NCBI GenBank assembly: GCA_036524855.1
Contig: DATDBL010000130.1
Coordinates: forward strand, 62,001-126,000
Length of the DNA stretch: 64,000 bases
Reading direction: 5' to 3'
Source of the DNA: Aldersonia sp036524855
GTDB taxonomy: Bacteria; Actinomycetota; Actinomycetes; Mycobacteriales; Mycobacteriaceae
Positions 28,276-37,614 of this stretch are shown one piece after another (positions within the stretch are counted from its first letter, which is position 1; every line of letters begins with the position of its first letter). The translations under genes and the position numbers were made by a program. The notes under the pieces are model-generated. The model was given only the letters and a program-made list of their open reading frames with translations. It ran no database searches and was not told the DNA's origin.

Positions 28276-28354
28276 CGGACCGCCTGTCCGCCATATATGG
28301 CTTGCTGACGGATCAACATCAACACCTGGATCGAATCGATTTGCTGGCCCGACT

Positions 28355-28690
28355 TCAGACCTCCACGACGTCGACCAGTGCGTCGATGCCGACGAAGCCC
28401 GCCGGATTGCGCGTGTAGAGCCGCGCAGAATGTGCGTGGGCCGGCGCCGCGATGAGCACGTCCATCGAGCGCGCGCGGGGGTTGACGGCCGGTCCGGACA
28501 ACGGCGGCGGCCAACTCGCCGTAGCTGGCCGCGACGGCATTGTCGACGGGCAACGCGTGAAACGTCCGTTCCTGTGGCGACAGTCGCCGCAGGTGCTCCG
28601 CGCGGGTTGCGGCATCGCGCGCGACCAGGACACCGAAGTGCAGGTTCCGCCAGGGTCGCGGGCTTGATCGCGAGCCGGCCCGGCAAAGGG
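28355..28690 (-). pseudogene. PIN-domain toxin (VapC) with frameshifts
   Basis: Reading across three frames gives GRLAIKPATLAE, then LHFGVLVARDAATRAEHLRR and LPVDNAVAASYGELAAAVV, then SMDVLIAAPAHAHSARLYTR and GFVGIDALVDVVEV. This is a canonical VapC C-terminal two-thirds, with one extra C before LHFG and a second shift near RQPPRA. The N-terminal catalytic aspartate part is missing. It is a third toxin-antitoxin remnant, distinct from the vapB next to it. Confidence 0.75.
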
Positions 28691-28795
28691 TGGCGTGAAC
28701 CCACCAGCCTCACCCGTCTCACGTCGGCCGCGCCGCAGGTTCCCTGTCGGTCCTCGCCGATAGACTCGCCGGCACGCAGCATCGAGGAGTGGAAA

Positions 28796-30391
28796 TTGGA
28801 TCAGCACGCCGATCGTGGCGAGCCTGCCCAGGTGAATCCACGGGAGGCCGGTCCCCGACCGTTCGCGCACGTCAACGCGGCCAATGCCGGCTTGTATCGG
28901 CGCATCATGGCGGCGTTCGGCGCGGCGAAGCGGCGCTTCACCGTGCATCTGCGTCCCGAGGACGTCCACGATCACCTGCGCGCGTCGGGAGGTGCGGCAC
29001 CCGATCTCGACACGATCGCCGACGCGCTCGGCCGCCTGCAGGACTGGGGCAATCTCAGTGCCGACCCGGACACCAGCCGGGTCCGGACCGTCGAGGAGTT
29101 CCACCGCGCCCGCTTTCTCTACCAGATGACCCGCGAAGGCGAGGCGGTCGAGGAGGCTCTCGCGACCTACGATGCCGCCCTCGGTAGGCGCGGGTCGCTG
29201 CAGGCCGCCGCGCTCGACGACATCGTGATCGGGCTGCGGTCGCTGCTCGAACACGCCGCGGATGCGGACCCCGACCCGGCCAAGGTCTACCTGGCGCTCG
29301 ACCAGCTCACGAGTCGATTCAACGACCTTGCGGACAACGCGCAGGCGTTCATGTCGTCGCTCCAGCGCACGATCGACCTGCACGACGCCGAGGTCGACGC
29401 GTTTCTCGCGTACAAGGATCAGCTGATCGAATACCTGGAACGCTTCATCAAGGACCTCGTCTCGACCGGTGCGGAGATATCGCGACTGGTGCTGCGGCTA
29501 CAGGATCGCGGAGTCGACAGACTGCTCGACATTGCTGCCCGGCGCATCAGTGCCGATGCGGCTCCCGGCGCCGACGACGCCAAGGAACTGGAGTTCGGGC
29601 GCCAACGCCTCGTCTGGGCGGAGCGGTGGGCGGGCTTCCGGGGATGGTTTCTGTCCGAATCGGGACACCCCAGCCAGGCATCGCTACTGCGAACTCAGGC
29701 GCGAGCCGCGGTGCCGCGCCTGCTCACCGTGGTCGCGACGCTCAACGATCGCCGCGCCGGAAGATCCGACCGCAGCGCCGATTTCCGGGCGCTCGCGTTG
29801 TGGTTCGCGCAGGCACCGGACGAGTCATCGATGCACCGGCTGTGGCGCACGGCTTTCGGGCTGCACTCCTCGCGCCACCTCACGGTCGCCGCGGCGACGC
29901 TCGACGCGCGCGATGAGACGCCGGTGTCGCCCAACACGAGCTGGACCGACGCCCCGTCGATCCTGATCAGCCCGCGGCTGCGACAGACCGGCCAGTACGA
30001 GCGGCGCGGCCGACCCAATGCCGTGATCGATCGCTCGGAGCGCAAGCGGTTCCTGGCCGAACACGCCGCTGCGGAGGCGGCCGAGACGGCCGCGGCCCGC
30101 ACGGCGTTGGCGGCGAAGGCCGGAACGCCGATCCGGCTCTCCGATCTCGGCGTCCTCGAGGCCCGCGAGTTCGGTCTGTTCCTGAGACTTCTCGGTGACG
30201 CGCTCGCCACCAAGGCACCCGGAGTGCGGTCCGTACACACCACCACATCGGACGGAACCATGGCGATCAGCCTGCATCAGCTCGATGACGCTCGCGTCGC
30301 GGAGATTCCGGCCGACTCGGGGGTCTTTCGTGGTCCGGACCACCTCCTGCACATCACCGACCTCGTCGAGTCACGTGCCGAGGCCGTCTGA
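28796..30391 (+). CDS. jetA: Wadjet system JetA (DUF2397/TIGR02677 family), kleisin-like subunit
   Basis: 531 residues from a TTG with AGGAG six bases upstream; the longer open frame before it is shadow of vapC debris. The family begins at PFAHVNAANAGLYRRIMAAF and has LSADPDTSRVRTVEEFHRAR, RFNDLADNAQAFMSSLQRTI and YERRGRPNAVIDRSERKRFL. In this Wadjet type the DUF2397 protein takes the JetA (kleisin) place, bridging the SMC heads. Its TGA overlaps the jetB ATG. First gene of an intact four-gene anti-plasmid operon. Confidence 0.9.
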   Translation: MDQHADRGEPAQVNPREAGPRPFAHVNAANAGLYRRIMAAFGAAKRRFTVHLRPEDVHDHLRASGGAAPDLDTIADALGRLQDWGNLSADPDTSRVRTVEEFHRARFLYQMTREGEAVEEALATYDAALGRRGSLQAAALDDIVIGLRSLLEHAADADPDPAKVYLALDQLTSRFNDLADNAQAFMSSLQRTIDLHDAEVDAFLAYKDQLIEYLERFIKDLVSTGAEISRLVLRLQDRGVDRLLDIAARRISADAAPGADDAKELEFGRQRLVWAERWAGFRGWFLSESGHPSQASLLRTQARAAVPRLLTVVATLNDRRAGRSDRSADFRALALWFAQAPDESSMHRLWRTAFGLHSSRHLTVAAATLDARDETPVSPNTSWTDAPSILISPRLRQTGQYERRGRPNAVIDRSERKRFLAEHAAAEAAETAAARTALAAKAGTPIRLSDLGVLEAREFGLFLRLLGDALATKAPGVRSVHTTTSDGTMAISLHQLDDARVAEIPADSGVFRGPDHLLHITDLVESRAEAV

Positions 30392-31596
30392 TGGCCGCGC
30401 TGACCGACGCTCTCGCGGCGAACCGTGATGCCGAGCGACGTAAGGCCGCACGGGCATTGCTGCGCAAGCCGCTGCTCCGTGCAGACGGTGGCGAGGCTGA
30501 AGCATTCGTCTTGGTGACTCGGCACCTCACCGCGCTGCGGGAATGGTTCGATCGCGAGACCGGGTGGCGACTTGTCGTGAACTCCGAACTCGCGCGGTTG
30601 GTCAAGACCGTCCCCGACACCGCCGACCACACGCACCCCGCGACCGACCGGAACCGCAAAGCCGCGTTCAGCCGCCGCCGCTACGTGGTGGTGTGTCTCG
30701 CGCTCGCGGCGCTCGAGCGTGCAGACAACCAGATCACCCTGGGGCGCCTGGCCGAACAGATCGTGGCTGCGGCGGCAGACCCTGAGTTGGCAGCAACCGG
30801 CCTGGAATTCGGGTTGAGCAGCCGCGACGAGCGCAGCGATCTGGTCGCGGTGGCGCGCCTGTTGCTCGACCTCGGAGTGCTCAGCCGCGTTGCGGGCGAC
30901 GAGCAGACGTTCGTCGATCGCACCGGCGATGTGCTCTACGACGTCCGTCGACGCGTCACGTCGTCGTTGCTGTCGACCGTGCGCGGACCCTCGATGGTGC
31001 AGTCCGAGGAATTCGACGAGCGCCTCGCCGAGGTCACCGCGGAGCTGCCCGCCGCCTCCGACGACCAGCGAAATCGACGAATGCGGTTTCGGCTGACCAG
31101 GATTCTGCTCGACGAGCCCGTCCTGTACTACGACACGTTGAACGAATCGGAGCTGGCCTATCTGACGCGGCAACGGTCGGCGATCTGCGGGCGGATAAAC
31201 GAGTTCACCGGGCTGGTAGCCGAAATCCGCGCCGAGGGAATCGCGATGGTGGACCCGTTCGACGACCTGACCGACGTGCGAATGCCCGAAGTGGGCACGG
31301 ACGGCCATGTGACGCTTCTCGTCGCGGAATGGCTCTCACGCCGAATCGGTGCTCCGGTGCCGCTGATCGAGTTGCAGCGGGGCGTCGCCCGCGTCGGGCC
31401 CGAGTACGTGCGGCGGCGGGTCTGGAAGCGGGTCGCGGGTGAGCAAGGCGCCGAGGTCGAACTAGTCGAGACTGCCCTGACGAAACTCGAGGCGCTGCGC
31501 CTGATCGAGCGGGAGTCGACGGCGGTGGTGCCACTTCCGGCGATCGCACGCTACGGGCTCTCCGAACCCACCGTCAGCGCGGGTGGTGCCCGATGA
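30391..31596 (+). CDS. jetB: Wadjet system JetB (DUF2398/TIGR02678 family), KITE-like subunit
   Basis: 401 residues beginning MAALTDALAANRDAERRKAA. Family features include ARALLRKPLLRADGGEAEAF, FSRRRYVVVCLALAALERAD and DEPVLYYDTLNESELAYL. It has the winged-helix-rich look of KITE proteins that bind the kleisin. Both ends overlap neighbours by one to four bases (ATG in the jetA stop, stop in the jetC ATG), so the operon is translationally coupled and the stoichiometry probably fixed. Confidence 0.9.
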   Translation: MAALTDALAANRDAERRKAARALLRKPLLRADGGEAEAFVLVTRHLTALREWFDRETGWRLVVNSELARLVKTVPDTADHTHPATDRNRKAAFSRRRYVVVCLALAALERADNQITLGRLAEQIVAAAADPELAATGLEFGLSSRDERSDLVAVARLLLDLGVLSRVAGDEQTFVDRTGDVLYDVRRRVTSSLLSTVRGPSMVQSEEFDERLAEVTAELPAASDDQRNRRMRFRLTRILLDEPVLYYDTLNESELAYLTRQRSAICGRINEFTGLVAEIRAEGIAMVDPFDDLTDVRMPEVGTDGHVTLLVAEWLSRRIGAPVPLIELQRGVARVGPEYVRRRVWKRVAGEQGAEVELVETALTKLEALRLIERESTAVVPLPAIARYGLSEPTVSAGGAR

Positions 31597-34500
31597 TTCG
31601 CACGCTCCCCGTACCCGTGGACCGGCGCTGGAAACCGTTGCGGGCCGGGCTGGTCGACCTGTTCTACTACGACCAGGAGGAGTTCTGGTTCCGCGACGGC
31701 CGGTTGCTGCTGCGCGGCAACAACGGCACCGGAAAGTCGAAGGTTCTCGCCCTGTTGCTGCCGTTCCTCCTCGACGGCGACCTGTCGGCACATCGGGTGG
31801 AACCGGACGCGGATCCGAAGAAGCGCATGGAGTGGAATCTCCTGCTCGGCGGCGCCCATCCTCATGCGGAGCGCATAGGTTACAGCTGGCTGGAGTTCGG
31901 GCGCCGGGACGAGGATGGTCACGATCATTTCTGCACCATCGGCTGCGGAATGAAGGCGGTCACGGGCAAGGGGGTCTCGCCTTGGTTCTTCGTCACGACC
32001 GCGCGGGTCGGCGCCGACCTGCAACTGGTCGACGCACATGGCACACCGTTGGCAAAGGACCGGCTGGCCGAGTCGCTCGGTGAAAGGGGTCGTCGTTACG
32101 ACAAGGCGCGGGACTACCGCCGCGCGGTGGACGAGGCGCTCTTCCGTCTCGGCGAGCAGCGCTACGGCGCGCTGGTCGACCTGCTGATCCAACTGCGCCA
32201 GCCGCAGCTGTCGAAGCGCCCGAGCGAGACCGCACTCTCGAACGCATTGACCGAATCGTTGCCCCCGCTCGGACAAGCCGTCCTCGCCGACGTCGCGGAA
32301 GCGTTCCGCAGCCTCGAGGAGGACCGCGCCGAGCTCACCGACATGCGCGAGGCGAGGGACGCCGCGCTCGGCTTTCTCGGCCACTACCGCCGGTATGCGC
32401 GGGTCGCCAGTAGGCGTAAAGCCGAGGAACCGCGCAAAGCGCAGTCGAAGTACGAGCAGCTGAATCGCGATCTGGCGGAGGCGAACCGGGACTTCGGCGA
32501 GGCGGAGGAACGACTCGGCGAGATCGGCGCGAAGATCGAGACGCTCGATGAAACCGAAGCCGCACAGCGCGAGCACCAGCAGGCGCTGCGCGACAGCAAG
32601 GCGATGGATTCGGCCCGCGACCTCGAGTCCGCTCGCACCGCCGCGGCGAAGGCGGCGGAGTCGGCTGCGAAGGTCGAGCTGCTCTGCAACGATGCGCAGA
32701 ACGAGGCACGTCGCAGGCAAGACCGAGTCGACGACGCACAGACCGCCCTCGACGCCGTCGCGGCGGCACGCGACGAGGTTCGGCACGCGGTCCGAATCGC
32801 CGCGGACGGCGCCGCGATTGCCGATCGGCACGAGCGCGACGTCGATGCGCGGCTGGAGTATGCGCCGGTTGCCGAGCTGCGCCGGTCCGCCGAGCAATTG
32901 GCCGATCGGCAGAAGGCGGCCGTCGACCACCTGAACGACCGGATCACCGCCGTCGAGGACGCGCAGCGCGACCTCGTGTCTGCGCGGCAGCGGATGACCG
33001 AACTCGATGCTCGTGCAATGCGGCTCGGCGAGCGTCGAGACGTCGCGGATGCCGACGTCGAGCGCCTCGCCGACCGGTTCGTGCAAACCAACCGTGAACA
33101 CCTCACGAGCACCCGGGAGTTGGTCCTGGCCGATCTCGACTACCTGCTCGGCGACCTGGCCGGATGGACGCGAAGCCTCGACGGTGCAAACCCCGTGACC
33201 GTGGTCGCGGAGCGCAGAAGGCGGGACGTGGTCGATCAGATCGTCCGCGAGGACACCGCCGCGGCTGCAACCGAGCATCAGTTGCGGTCGGCTCTGGGGG
33301 AACTGGCCGACGAACTTGCGCGACTCGAGGCCGGCGAGACCGCGGTGCCACCCGCGCGCCACACCGTCGACGCGCGGGAACACGATGCCCGCGCAGGCGC
33401 TCCGCTGTGGCGCCTGGTCGACTTCGCCGAGCACGTCGAGCCGGAGGCGCGGGCGGGCCTCGAGGCCGCCCTGGAGGCGGCCGGATTGGTGGATGCCTGG
33501 GTGAGTGTCGGCGGCGAGTTGATCGCGTCCGGTGACGTCGTCGTTCGCGCGGGCGATGCCGCAGTGGGCGCGACGCTCGCCGACATGCTGCGTCCCGCGA
33601 TCGATCCGGACGTGTCTCTCACGGAGTCGGTGGTGGCGGGGGTGCTCGCCGCGATCGGTCTCGGTGCCGCGTCGGCACACCACTCCTGGGTCGATGTCGA
33701 CGGCCGGTTCCGTGTCGGCGTGCTCGAAGGTGCGTGGCGCAAGCCGGAGGCTCAGTACGTGGGGGCGGGCGCTCGCGAACAGACGCGTCGGCGCCGAATT
33801 GCGGTGCTGCAGAATGATATTGTCGCAACTCGCAGTCAGATTGCGCAGGTCGAGGAGCAGCGCGCGAGCCTCGGTGAGCGCCGTGAGCGGGTGGACGCCG
33901 AGTTTGCGGGATTGCCCGCGGACGCCGCGCTGCGCAGTGCCCACGATCTGGTGGCGCGGCTCGCCCAGCAGTACGCCGACCTGCGTTTCGAACTCGACGC
34001 CGCGTCCGCCGCCCTGGACGCGGCCACGTCCGTGCATCGGCAGCGGGCCGCGGAACTCGAGGCGGACGCGCTCGACTCCGCGCTGCCGGCCGACCCGGAG
34101 CAGCTCCGCGTGATCGCGGACCGAATCGTCGACTATCGCGTCCAGGCTGCGCAGCTGTGGGAGAAGCTGGAAGCGCACGCAACCGCGGGCCGTGCCGCCC
34201 ACGACGCCGGTGCCGAACTCGAACGCGCTACAGCACACCTCACGGACCTGCGAGCGCGAGTCAGCGCCGAGCAGCGCGATGCAGCGGGCGCCCACGAGTA
34301 CTTCCGAACGCTGGAATCTACCGTGGGGGCCGAGGTGCAGGAGGTGCTGCAGGCACTCGGGCTGGCCGCCGACGCACTGAAGGCCACCCGCGCGGTGCAG
34401 AAGGCCGCCGCTGCCGAGCGTGACGAGTGGATCGAGCAGCGCGGCGGCGCCGCATCCCGGCAAGCATTGCTCGGCGGGCAACTCGACGAGGTGAAGGCGC

Positions 34501-35690
34501 AGCGGCTCGACGCGGTGGAATCGATGCGGCACTTCGCGGCGACCGGCCTCCTGCGCGTCGCCCTGCCCGAGTTGGAGTTACCCGACCCTGCGGAGCCCTG
34601 GGCCCCGAATCCCACGGTACTGCTGGCGCGCTCGATCGAGTCGGCGCTGGAATCGGTGGACTACGACGAGAAGGCGTTCGACCGGCTGCAGGCCAGGATC
34701 AGCTCCGAGCACAAGGCATTGGGAGATGTGCTTTCCCGGCAGGGGAATTCGACATCTGCTCAACCGATCCGCGACGCCATCGTCGTCGACGTCGTCTTTC
34801 GCGGCAAATCCACAACGGTGCCCGACCTCGCTGCCACACTCGATGCCGAGGTTGCCGATCGGAGTCGGCTGCTGTCCGAGCGCGAGCGCGAGATCCTGGA
34901 GAACCACCTCGTCAGCGAGGTGGCCAGCACGCTGCAGGAGCTGATCTTCGCAGCGGAGCAGCAAGTAGCGCGGATGAACCAGGAGCTCGATGCTCGCCCG
35001 ACCTCCACCGGGATGAAATTGCGCCTGTACTGGGAACCCGGCCAGGATGCGCCGCCCGGCGCCGCCGAGGCGCAGCGCCAACTGCGCCAGACCGCCGATG
35101 CCTGGAACGAGGTGGATCGCGCGTCGGTCGGAGAGTTTCTGCAGAACGAGATCGAACGGGTCCGCGCCGATCGCGTCGGCGGGACCTGGCTCGAGCATCT
35201 CACCGAGGCACTCGACTATCGGTGCTGGAACCGATTCGTCATCAAACGCCAGCAGAACGGTCAGTGGCGGTCCGCGACCGGCCCCGCGTCGGGTGGCGAA
35301 CGCGTACTCGCCGCGAGCGTTCCGCTGTTCGCAGCGGCGTCCGCGCACTACGCCTCCGCCGGGAATCCCGACGCGCCGCGGCTCGTCACGCTCGACGAAG
35401 CCTTCGCCGGCGTCGACGACAACGCCAGGGCCAAGTACCTCGGCCTGTTGGCGGCATTCGACCTGGACGTCGTAATGACCAGTGAGCGCGAGTGGGGTTG
35501 CTATCCCGAGGTCCCTGGCCTGGCGATCGCACACCTGTCCAGGATCGACGGTGTCGACGCCGTCCTCGTGACCAACTGGGAGTGGGACGGGTGCCGGCGC
35601 GAGCACGTCGATCGTCCGCTGCCCGGTCTGACCCAGGTCGTCGAGGACGACCACACCGGCTCCCAGGGCGGGTTGTGGTCGACCGACTGA
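31593..35690 (+). CDS. jetC: Wadjet system JetC (TIGR02680-type SMC ATPase)
   Basis: 1365 residues, a full SMC-like ATPase. Walker A is GNNGTGKS at 42-49, followed by about 1100 residues of coiled coil interrupted by a globular hinge-like region (about 590-720), then the signature ASGGERV near 1233 and Walker B LVTLDEAFAGVD near 1264. The C-terminal 60 residues (EWGCYPEVPGLAIAHL) are typical of the family. The ATG overlaps the jetB stop by four bases. This subunit should be the loop-extruding motor that senses and presents circular DNA to JetD. No damaging mutation is visible. Confidence 0.93.
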   Translation: MIRTLPVPVDRRWKPLRAGLVDLFYYDQEEFWFRDGRLLLRGNNGTGKSKVLALLLPFLLDGDLSAHRVEPDADPKKRMEWNLLLGGAHPHAERIGYSWLEFGRRDEDGHDHFCTIGCGMKAVTGKGVSPWFFVTTARVGADLQLVDAHGTPLAKDRLAESLGERGRRYDKARDYRRAVDEALFRLGEQRYGALVDLLIQLRQPQLSKRPSETALSNALTESLPPLGQAVLADVAEAFRSLEEDRAELTDMREARDAALGFLGHYRRYARVASRRKAEEPRKAQSKYEQLNRDLAEANRDFGEAEERLGEIGAKIETLDETEAAQREHQQALRDSKAMDSARDLESARTAAAKAAESAAKVELLCNDAQNEARRRQDRVDDAQTALDAVAAARDEVRHAVRIAADGAAIADRHERDVDARLEYAPVAELRRSAEQLADRQKAAVDHLNDRITAVEDAQRDLVSARQRMTELDARAMRLGERRDVADADVERLADRFVQTNREHLTSTRELVLADLDYLLGDLAGWTRSLDGANPVTVVAERRRRDVVDQIVREDTAAAATEHQLRSALGELADELARLEAGETAVPPARHTVDAREHDARAGAPLWRLVDFAEHVEPEARAGLEAALEAAGLVDAWVSVGGELIASGDVVVRAGDAAVGATLADMLRPAIDPDVSLTESVVAGVLAAIGLGAASAHHSWVDVDGRFRVGVLEGAWRKPEAQYVGAGAREQTRRRRIAVLQNDIVATRSQIAQVEEQRASLGERRERVDAEFAGLPADAALRSAHDLVARLAQQYADLRFELDAASAALDAATSVHRQRAAELEADALDSALPADPEQLRVIADRIVDYRVQAAQLWEKLEAHATAGRAAHDAGAELERATAHLTDLRARVSAEQRDAAGAHEYFRTLESTVGAEVQEVLQALGLAADALKATRAVQKAAAAERDEWIEQRGGAASRQALLGGQLDEVKAQRLDAVESMRHFAATGLLRVALPELELPDPAEPWAPNPTVLLARSIESALESVDYDEKAFDRLQARISSEHKALGDVLSRQGNSTSAQPIRDAIVVDVVFRGKSTTVPDLAATLDAEVADRSRLLSEREREILENHLVSEVASTLQELIFAAEQQVARMNQELDARPTSTGMKLRLYWEPGQDAPPGAAEAQRQLRQTADAWNEVDRASVGEFLQNEIERVRADRVGGTWLEHLTEALDYRCWNRFVIKRQQNGQWRSATGPASGGERVLAASVPLFAAASAHYASAGNPDAPRLVTLDEAFAGVDDNARAKYLGLLAAFDLDVVMTSEREWGCYPEVPGLAIAHLSRIDGVDAVLVTNWEWDGCRREHVDRPLPGLTQVVEDDHTGSQGGLWSTD

Positions 35691-36916
35691 CTCGCGTGCT
35701 GGGAGGTCCGCCCACCGAGCGGCTGCGCGAGCGCGTTCGGGAGCGCATGTCGCGCGGCTTGCCCCTCACGGGAACGATCAGCCTGACGAACGTGACTGCC
35801 ACCGAACGCGCAGCGATCGATCAACTCCTCGGCCGCCGAGCAAGCACGGGTGCCTCGGTGTCGGTGTCCCTGCACCGACTCGACGAGGTCTTACGGACAT
35901 CGGGCATCTGGCCCGACGGACTCGGGTCGGCGATCGTTGCGTTGACCGGCCCGGTCGCGATCCGCGCCGAGGAACGCGCGCTGCGCGACGCCGCCTGGGA
36001 GCGCGCCATGGAGCCGCTGGCCGAGCTGGTCTCGGACCGACCCGAGTTGTCCGGTTGGTACGCCCGGCTGGAGTCCGCCGGGCTGTTGCGACGCCTGTCC
36101 GGTGACACGACAGCCGGCGATCTCGTGCGGCAGCTGTGTTCGGTGCTGCGTGCGCTCCCGACGGCGATGGAACAGCTGCCCCGCTTCTCCGCCCGCGTGC
36201 TCGGCAATGCGCACGCGCTCGATGACGGCAACCCGTTGACGACGCTCGTCCTCGGTGCGGCGAGGGAGATCGGCGGAGCACCCGAAGGAGCGGGTGCGGC
36301 CTGGCGCCGCATGGTGTGGGCGTCGGTCGGATTGTTGCGAGACGAACTCAGCAGCACGGTGTTGACCGCGGGGCTGCCCGGCGACGGTTCCACCGCCACG
36401 GGCTGCGCCCTCGCAGCGTGGCGCGAGAGCGGGCAGCCGGTGGTGCTGACACTGCGTCAGCTGCTCAGCGACCCCCCACGCTTCGAGGTTTCGGGAACGG
36501 TCGTTTCGGTGTGCGAGAACAGATCGGTAGTGGCTGCGGCAGCCGATCGCCTGGGCGCGGCCTGCGGACCGATCGTGTGTTCATCGGGACAGCCGGGCGC
36601 GGCTGTGCTCGTGTTGCTGGACACACTCGCCGTCGGCGGAGCCGAGCTGCGCTACCACGGTGACTTCGACTGGCCCGGAATCAGGATCGCCAACTTCCTG
36701 AATCGGCAGTGTTCGTGGCAGCCGTGGCGATTCCGCGCTGGTGACTATCTGCGGGCGGTGCGCACGCACGAGGGTCTGCCGTTGTCCGGTGCGGCGGTGG
36801 TGCCGTCGTGGGATGCGCAACTCGGTGCGCAAATGGCGCAGGTCGGGATTCAGGTAGAGGAAGAGGTCGTGTTGGACGACCTGTTGTGGGACCTGCGGGT
36901 CGAAGGCACGCGATGA
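35675..36916 (+). CDS. jetD: Wadjet system JetD (DUF2399/TIGR02679 family), Toprim nuclease
   Basis: 413 residues from a GTG overlapping jetC by 16 bases. The Toprim core is intact: glutamate in VVSVCENRSVV (E281) and aspartates in YHGDFDWPG (D330, D332). The N-terminal arm (LGGPPTERLRERVRERMSRG, then DEVLRTSG) is usual for the family. Expected role: endonuclease that cleaves plasmids brought by JetABC. This JetD is only distantly related to the DUF2220 JetD at 22781-23947, so two different Wadjet types entered the same site. Confidence 0.9.
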   Translation: MVDRLTRVLGGPPTERLRERVRERMSRGLPLTGTISLTNVTATERAAIDQLLGRRASTGASVSVSLHRLDEVLRTSGIWPDGLGSAIVALTGPVAIRAEERALRDAAWERAMEPLAELVSDRPELSGWYARLESAGLLRRLSGDTTAGDLVRQLCSVLRALPTAMEQLPRFSARVLGNAHALDDGNPLTTLVLGAAREIGGAPEGAGAAWRRMVWASVGLLRDELSSTVLTAGLPGDGSTATGCALAAWRESGQPVVLTLRQLLSDPPRFEVSGTVVSVCENRSVVAAAADRLGAACGPIVCSSGQPGAAVLVLLDTLAVGGAELRYHGDFDWPGIRIANFLNRQCSWQPWRFRAGDYLRAVRTHEGLPLSGAAVVPSWDAQLGAQMAQVGIQVEEEVVLDDLLWDLRVEGTR

Positions 36917-36994
36917 CCTGTGGTCGACTCGGTTTCCGGCCGATTCGTTCGGAGCCCAGGGGTCACGCTACGGCGGGGCGCCGACACGTCCGCG

Positions 36995-37417
36995 TCACAG
37001 GGACCCGCGCGGCGCGATCCACCGCTGCTCGAAGTCGACGACCGTCGCGGCGACTTCGTAGTCGGCGTCGTAGTGCAGCACGGTCAGCCGATGTCGCGCG
37101 GCCAGCACGGAGACCAGCAGATCGGCGATGCCGACGGCCCGGTGTCGACCGGTGCGGGCGAGTCGACGTTGGGCGTCGAGAGCGGCCTGCCAATGCTCGT
37201 CGTCGGTCGGGCGGTACTCGAACGCGGACCGCCGATCTGACCGCCGTACCTCGTAGTCGTGCAGATTGCGAGAGCTGAAGAGCGCCTCCGCATCGAGTGC
37301 GGCGCAAGTCGCGACCAGTCCCTCGTCGATGATCGGCATGATCCGACGAGCGACGACCGGCAGCTTGATTCGCGACATCGCGCTCGTATCCAGGAAGTAG
37401 CGCGCAATCAGCGCCAC
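36995..37417 (-). CDS. vapC: VapC-type PIN-domain ribonuclease toxin
   Basis: 140 residues from GTG (VALIARYFLDTSAMSRI). PIN acidic residues are visible: D10 in FLDTSA, E44 in LDAEALF, D99 in GIADLLV and D117/D119 in HYDADYE. The gene overlaps vapB by ten bases. VapC toxins cut tRNA or rRNA when freed from the antitoxin. It is convergent with the Wadjet jetD and lies just before the rpsH promoter. Confidence 0.9.
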   Translation of the reverse strand: MALIARYFLDTSAMSRIKLPVVARRIMPIIDEGLVATCAALDAEALFSSRNLHDYEVRRSDRRSAFEYRPTDDEHWQAALDAQRRLARTGRHRAVGIADLLVSVLAARHRLTVLHYDADYEVAATVVDFEQRWIAPRGSL

Positions 37418-37614
37418 GCGTCCTCGCGTGCTGCTTTGTCCGCGAGGTCGTCGTAGTCCCCTTCGATCATCCGGATGGCCTCGCGTCGGCGCGGCCCCGC
37501 CGCGGCGGCCTGACGCAATGCGGCGCGCACGGTGTCCGACACCCCCTCGGTCTTCAGTTCGGTTCGGGCGAGGTCGAGCAACTCGTCGTCGATGTCGATC
37601 AGCCGTTTTGTCAT
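37408..37614 (-). CDS. vapB: VapB-type antitoxin
   Basis: 68 residues starting MTKRLIDIDDELLDLARTEL, the ribbon-helix-helix type DNA-binding end of VapB, with a charged C-terminus that should wrap the toxin. AGGAG lies six bases before the ATG and an AT-rich TATATAG stretch just upstream is a likely -10/operator. It precedes and overlaps vapC, the usual antitoxin-first order. Confidence 0.9.
   Translation of the reverse strand: MTKRLIDIDDELLDLARTELKTEGVSDTVRAALRQAAAAGPRRREAIRMIEGDYDDLADKAAREDAWR

Noticed and set aside
26694..28418. Single 574-residue protein on the plus strand
   Set aside because: The frame joins unassigned sequence, a methyltransferase fragment, an HsdR scrap and antisense vapC debris; it is a composite, not one gene.
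31551..34532. 993-residue open frame on the minus strand opposite the Wadjet SMC gene
   Set aside because: It mirrors the codon pattern of the real SMC gene, shows no conserved motif, and long antisense frames are common in GC-rich DNA.
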